This document shows positions 7,096 through 10,408 of a stretch of DNA of 10,408 nucleotides, piece after piece. Both the position numbers and the translations under genes were made by a program. The notes beneath the pieces are model-generated. The model was not told the origin of the DNA. It searched no databases and saw only the letters and a program-made list of their open reading frames with translations. Each line of letters begins with the position of its first letter. Positions within the stretch are counted from its first letter, which is position 1. The stretch lies in the NCBI GenBank assembly GCA_945868555.1, contig CAMBMC010000065.1, forward strand, positions 1 to 10,408. The letters are read 5' to 3'. The DNA comes from Chitinophaga pinensis. GTDB taxonomy: Bacteria > Bacteroidota > Bacteroidia > Flavobacteriales_D > Crocinitomicaceae.

Positions 7096-7103
7096 CAAAT
7101 GTA
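7096..7103 (-). promoter_or_regulatory. -7-like box (TACATTTG) 5 bases before the pyrE start
   Basis: TACATTTG on the minus strand is an exact TAnnTTTG match ending 5 bases before the pyrE ATG. It covers the ATG of the divergent Nudix gene. A transcript from it would begin at or within a base or two of the pyrE start codon. I do not see a TTG at the expected -33 distance. Confidence 0.4.
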
Positions 7104-7713
7104 CAAAGTTTTTGTTGAAAATCGACTGGTCATTTTTACTCAAAAGTCAGAAAACTATCCACATTCGCTCATTGTGAAGGCATCCGAAGTTGTAGACATC
7201 AATGCTATTGTACGGAAGAGCGCTTCAATGATCACAAATTCCTTGCCTTTACTGATTCAATGTACCCACCTTGATCTCGATTTTGAGCGTATTTTTCAAT
7301 TCCATGAACAGGCAATTGCAGCTGGCGGAATCGTAAGCAATGGCCAAGAAATCCTTATGATTCGTAAAAATGGTTTTTGGGATTTACCCAAAGGATTTGT
7401 TGATCAAGAAGAAAGTATTGAGCAATGTGCGTACAGAGAAATTTCTGAAGAATGCGGAATTTCAGGACATGTCATGGATCTTAAGCTTGAGGACACCATG
7501 CACACCTATGAATATGAGGGACAACTTGTGTTGAAAAAGTCTCATTGGTATCTTTTTCAGTATTCGGGAACAAAAAAAACTTCTCCTCAGCATGAAGAAG
7601 GCATTCTTGAAGCCAAATGGATTGCTGAAAAGGACATTGACGCCTTGTTTGAGGAATGCTATGGATCAATTCGTGATGTTTTAGAATGTTACCGCAGCAA
7701 TGTGAAGAATTGA
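7099..7713 (+). CDS. Nudix hydrolase with N-terminal extension
   Basis: Nudix enzymes hydrolyse nucleoside diphosphates linked to another group. The box is canonical: G99, Glu105, then REISEECGI at 113-121, with the metal-binding Glu residues at 114, 117 and 118. The Nudix domain itself starts only near residue 71 (AIAAGGIV). The first 70 residues form a separate alpha/beta stretch, and the opening MYKVFVENRLVIFT looks conserved among Bacteroidota relatives as I remember them, which supports the ATG at 7099 despite its closeness to pyrE. The substrate cannot be deduced. The TrxA/ADP-ribose type features are not evident, and a link to nucleotide pools would fit the pyrE neighbour but is inference. 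The gene ends at a TGA, showing that TGA is used as a stop in this genome. DUF1573 follows on the same strand after 67 bases. Confidence 0.92.
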   Translation: MYKVFVENRLVIFTQKSENYPHSLIVKASEVVDINAIVRKSASMITNSLPLLIQCTHLDLDFERIFQFHEQAIAAGGIVSNGQEILMIRKNGFWDLPKGFVDQEESIEQCAYREISEECGISGHVMDLKLEDTMHTYEYEGQLVLKKSHWYLFQYSGTKKTSPQHEEGILEAKWIAEKDIDALFEECYGSIRDVLECYRSNVKN

Positions 7714-7728
7714 AATTTTTTGTTAAAC

Positions 7729-7761
7729 TTTGACATTGAAAAAACAAAAAGAGTATTCTTG
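7729..7761 (+). promoter_or_regulatory. Candidate promoter for the DUF1573 gene
   Basis: TTTG (7729-7732) is followed after 21 bases by TATTCTTG (7754-7761), one mismatch from TAnnTTTG. The predicted leader before the ATG at 7781 is about 14-19 bases and is rich in A (AAAAAAGAAAAGT), as is usual for ribosome entry sites in this phylum. The placement in a true intergenic gap favours it over a chance match. Confidence 0.5.
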
Positions 7762-7780
7762 TCAAATAAAAAAGAAAAGT

Positions 7781-8206
7781 ATGAAGTATATGGTATTCGC
7801 ACTAATGTTCGTTGCAGGATTGCAAGCAAGTGCACAAGAAACAACTGAAAAGAAAGACGAAACGAAAAAAGAAGGTCTAGTTTTCACGCAGATGGAAATT
7901 GTTCGTGAGAACATTCCTTACGGTACTGATGACACTTTTGTCTTTGAATTCAAAAACACAGCGAAGACACCAGCCATCATTCAAGGTGTTCAAACAAGCT
8001 GTGGATGTACAACGGCTGCAAAACCTGAAGAGCCAGTTAAGCCAGGAAAAAAATCAGAAATTTCTGTAAAATATGACACGAAGCGTGTGGGTGCTTTCAC
8101 AAAAACAATTACGATTACATCGAATGTGTCTGAACCAATTATCTTGACGATTCGCGGAACAGTTTTGCCTGAAGCAACAACAACACCAGCGCCGACAAAT
8201 AATTAA
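7781..8206 (+). CDS. Secreted DUF1573 domain protein
   Basis: The 141-residue product begins with a signal peptide (MKYMVFALMF, then AGLQASA, cleavage near 18/19). The mature part has a charged Lys/Glu linker followed by an Ig-like domain of the DUF1573 family. The hallmark is SCGCT in VQTSCGCTTA, then the PGKKSEISVKYDT and KTITITSN segments, ending with a Thr/Pro-rich tail. DUF1573 proteins are abundant in Bacteroidota and related to ASH/MSP-like domains; their function is not known, and the protein is expected in the periplasm or at the surface. A longer reading from TTG at 7730 is open but would put 17 charged residues ahead of the signal peptide, so I chose the ATG at 7781. The gene has its own promoter candidate and a strong terminator, so it is probably monocistronic. 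Confidence 0.9.
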   Translation: MKYMVFALMFVAGLQASAQETTEKKDETKKEGLVFTQMEIVRENIPYGTDDTFVFEFKNTAKTPAIIQGVQTSCGCTTAAKPEEPVKPGKKSEISVKYDTKRVGAFTKTITITSNVSEPIILTIRGTVLPEATTTPAPTNN

Positions 8207-8230
8207 TCGGAAATCACAATAAGTCATTTC

Positions 8231-8255
8231 AGGTTCGCTTCGGCGGACCTTTTTT
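8231..8255 (+). terminator. Strong intrinsic terminator of the DUF1573 gene
   Basis: AGGTTCGC (8231-8238), tetraloop TTCG, and GCGGACCT (8243-8250) form an 8-bp stem with one G-T pair. It is followed by a run of T to 8255. The UUCG loop closed by C-G is exceptionally stable. The T-tract overlaps the stop codon of the convergent dehydrogenase (8254-8256). Confidence 0.9.
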
Positions 8256-9012
8256 ATTTCTTGAAAATGGTAGCGGATGCTTGCGCTGATGGGGTAACAG
8301 TGAGGTCTTGAATGGATACATGCCCTTTTCTCGAACAAACAAAATAAACAAGTTCGGCGATGTCCTCAGCGATGAGTGGCTCAAATCCATTGTATACACT
8401 TTTTGCTATTGACTCATCCCCTTTGAACCGAACCAAAGAGAATTCTGTTTCTGCAGCCCCAGGAGCGATATTTGTCACTTTTATCCCGTAATCAACCAAA
8501 TCCATTCGCATGGCTTTTGACAGCGCATCAACCGCATGTTTGCTCGCGCAATAAACATTTCCACCCGGATAAACTTCTTTTCCTGCAATACTGGAAATGT
8601 TTACGATATGGCCTTTTTTATTGGCCTTCATAAATGGGATGATGGCCTTTGTCATGTACAACAAGCCTTTCACATTGGTATCGATCATTTGGTCCCAATC
8701 TTCGGTTAACCCTGTATCAATAGGTCCTCGGCCTAGTGCAAGTCCTGCATTGTTGACAAGGATTTCAATGGTATGTCCGTAATCTTCAGCAATGCTTGCG
8801 ATTGCATCATTGACTTCCTTTTCGGATCAAACATCGAAACAAAGTGTAATGATTTCCACGCCATAGGTAAACGCCAGTGATTTGGCCAAGTCTTGAAGGC
8901 GTTCATCACGTCGACCTGTGATGATTAAATCTCTTCCATTTGCAGCAAACTCGGTCGCAATGGCTTTGCCAAATCCAGATGTGGCACCTGTTATTAAGAC
9001 TGTTTTTTCCAT
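8254..9012 (-). pseudogene. Short-chain dehydrogenase/reductase interrupted by one in-frame TGA
   Basis: Read through, this is a 252-codon classical SDR of the YdfG-like group that uses NAD(P)H to reduce small carbonyl or hydroxy-acid substrates. The N-terminal piece (start 9012) has the nucleotide-binding TGATSGFGKAIA and RRDERLQ. The frame is closed at codon 62 by TGA (8827-8829), right after LCFDV. It then continues in the same frame without any shift: SEKEVNDAIASI, the NNAG motif, NISSIAG with the catalytic Ser, and YCASKHA with the catalytic Tyr and Lys. Nothing else is damaged and total length is normal. The lesion looks like a single CGA-to-TGA transition, since relatives often have Arg after the Asp-Val pair, as I recall. 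It may be a recent nonsense mutation or a sequence error. The start overlaps the upstream membrane-protein gene by 19 bases, suggesting translational coupling. Confidence 0.85.
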
Positions 9013-10408
9013 AGTTTAATGGCATTGGGTTGAATTAGAATTAAACCAACGAGCACAAGAGCCAATTGGGCAGGAAAGCGATAGCGGGCAATGGCGCCGA
9101 GCACAGGCGTGGTCCAGCCGATCAATAAGGTCAAAAATAGTGCAAAAAGGATCAGTCCTAAAACGAGATTTTTAGCGTTCGTATCCAACCTCCTCCGGTG
9201 AAAAATGACATAAGTCAAAAATGCGAAAAGCAACCAAACTTCGAGCATAGAAAGGTATTTCAGTTTACTGCCGGGGTCGTTGGGAAGTGGTCGAATTCCA
9301 GCATTGAAGAGTGCTTCAGGGATGTTGAATATGAGTTGCTGAAAGGATTCATCAATGGGCGTAATGTCAATGTAACTAGCGCTTCCTAAGGATTTATAGA
9401 CTACGGTCCATTCTTCTCCGTTTGGAATCAAATGTACTGGCACAGGTTTCTGGGTACTTCCGAAGAGATAACGAAATGCATTTGCCTCATTTTTCAACTC
9501 AGCGGTATACCCCTTCAATTGAATATTCGGATACTCATACGACTGAAAAAAGTAGAAACAGGTGTCGGTTTTCACATGAATACCCCCCTTGCCAACATTG
9601 ATAAAGTCAAATTGTTTACGCGTCAAATAGTGAACAACAGTTTGCCGAGTACTTGAAAAAACGATAGAAAAAACTGGAATGCAAATGCACAAAAAGAGAA
9701 TGAACCTCAATAAGTGCTGTTTGAAGATGTAGTGGTATAACGCGACACAAATAAGGCTTACAATTAGGCACATAAGCACGTAGGGTTTGAATGCCAAGAG
9801 TATAAATGAAGAAATAAAGAGCCAAATGTGTTTTTTAATCGGGCTTTTTTCAATGAGCAGAGCCCTCATGAACAAGGAGATGCCGAAAAACATAAATGGC
9901 TCTTTCATCATGCTTGAGGTCCAAAAGATGGTGCTTGGAACGAGAAGAATAAACCAAAAAAACAAGCGGTTAGACAAGCTAGTACTTCCCTTCAATGCAA
10001 GGTAGAGGTTCCGCAACGCCGCGGTAGATAAGAGACAAAGAACACATAAATGTATATAAACAGAATTGAACGAAATGAAATGCAAGATGCTGTGACAGCG
10101 GATCACATTTTTTGCATCGTTGATGATGGTTAAATCCCCTGCTGACCAGTATCTTGTGGTGGATAAATAGTGATGAGTCAGTTCTTCAGTTTCTCCAATA
10201 CCGGTCAACAGTCGAAAATAATCGAGTGGTGATTTATAAAAGACCTCGTTAAGTAATCGTCCTTCATTGAAAAAACGTTCGCCATCGTGACTCAACTCGC
10301 CGATACCATAGGTGTGAATATGTAGCCAAAAGAGCAGGAGTCCAACAGCTATCTTTAAGAGGTAGGCACTGGGTAGAGCCAATGGGGAAATGCCATCTAT
10401 TCTAAATA
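8994..10408 (-). CDS. Multi-pass membrane protein of unknown function, 5' end outside window
   Basis: I do not recognise a named family. The frame is open to the window edge; the first in-frame start codon visible is TTG at 10382. The upstream codons (read as FRIDGISP) look coding, so the true start probably lies beyond 10408. Numbered from that TTG, hydrophobic segments lie near 7-24, 103-125, 139-156, 163-178, 186-220 (two), 225-243, 380-395, 405-422 and 435-450. A soluble stretch of about 130 residues (245-375) sits before the last three. Striking local motifs are FWTSSMMKEP (153-162) at a membrane boundary and TTPVLGAIARYRFP (424-437). The architecture resembles membrane proteins of polysaccharide assembly such as Wzy-like or GT-C proteins, but no catalytic signature proves this. 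It overlaps the dehydrogenase start by 19 bases. Confidence 0.75.
   Translation of the reverse strand, partial: FRIDGISPLALPSAYLLKIAVGLLLFWLHIHTYGIGELSHDGERFFNEGRLLNEVFYKSPLDYFRLLTGIGETEELTHHYLSTTRYWSAGDLTIINDAKNVIRCHSILHFISFNSVYIHLCVLCLLSTAALRNLYLALKGSTSLSNRLFFWFILLVPSTIFWTSSMMKEPFMFFGISLFMRALLIEKSPIKKHIWLFISSFILLAFKPYVLMCLIVSLICVALYHYIFKQHLLRFILFLCICIPVFSIVFSSTRQTVVHYLTRKQFDFINVGKGGIHVKTDTCFYFFQSYEYPNIQLKGYTAELKNEANAFRYLFGSTQKPVPVHLIPNGEEWTVVYKSLGSASYIDITPIDESFQQLIFNIPEALFNAGIRPLPNDPGSKLKYLSMLEVWLLFAFLTYVIFHRRRLDTNAKNLVLGLILFALFLTLLIGWTTPVLGAIARYRFPAQLALVLVGLILIQPNAIKLWKKQS

Noticed and set aside
7730..7780. Upstream TTG start for the DUF1573 protein
   Set aside because: It would add 17 mostly charged residues before a clear signal peptide, and it overlaps the best promoter candidate. 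The ATG at 7781 fits better.
8827..8829. TGA in the dehydrogenase as a selenocysteine or reassigned codon
   Set aside because: No convincing hairpin follows the TGA on the mRNA side. The position is not a catalytic Cys/Sec site in this family, and TGA is used as a normal stop by the Nudix gene and by psd.
10380..10382. TTG at 10382 as the true start of the membrane protein
   Set aside because: The frame stays open upstream with coding-like residues to the window edge, and TTG starts are rare. The gene is more likely cut by the window.

Overview
The window looks like a core chromosomal segment of a Bacteroidota bacterium, most likely in the Flavobacteriia and possibly near Crocinitomicaceae/Fluviicola (inference). 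Four things point there. The genes rsfS, ftsH, cdsA and psd lie in one strand-consistent block with birA divergent. A Nudix protein is divergent from pyrE. The secreted DUF1573 protein is of the Bacteroidota type. Shine-Dalgarno sequences are mostly absent, while several starts carry TAnnTTTG boxes, the -7 element of Bacteroidota promoters. Base composition is moderately AT-rich throughout, with no sign of a compositional island. I saw no tRNA, rRNA, CRISPR array, insertion sequence or phage gene, and no gene-free stretch longer than 300 bases.

Layout. 1-706 (+): 3' part of exodeoxyribonuclease III, followed by a hairpin that can serve both strands. 753-953 (-): a 66-residue secreted Lys/Cys-rich peptide. 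985-2478 (-): psd and cdsA, two steps of phosphatidylethanolamine synthesis. 2532-2558: a hairpin separating them from ftsH. 2576-5238 (-): ftsH and rsfS. 5320-6051 (+): birA, which overlaps at its 3' end the convergent SRPBCC gene (6041-6442, -). That gene lies just downstream of pyrE (6449-7090, -). 7099-7713 (+): a Nudix hydrolase whose start codon is 8 bases from that of pyrE. 7781-8206 (+): DUF1573 lipid-exported or periplasmic protein with its own promoter candidate and a strong terminator. 8254-9012 (-): a short-chain dehydrogenase broken by one in-frame TGA. 8994-10408 (-): a multi-pass membrane protein of unknown function, cut by the window edge at its 5' end.

How the genes relate. 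CdsA makes CDP-diacylglycerol and Psd makes phosphatidylethanolamine from phosphatidylserine. FtsH is the membrane quality-control protease, which in other bacteria also tunes envelope lipid synthesis. RsfS silences ribosomes, BirA biotinylates carboxylases (first step of fatty acid synthesis) and PyrE serves pyrimidine synthesis. The window is mostly housekeeping. The features worth a second look are the single nonsense codon in the dehydrogenase, the Lys8/GSCCT peptide, two -7 boxes placed only 4-5 bases before start codons (predicted leaderless mRNAs), the nearly gapless pyrE/Nudix pair, and the uncharacterised membrane protein. I found no convincing new multi-gene system.
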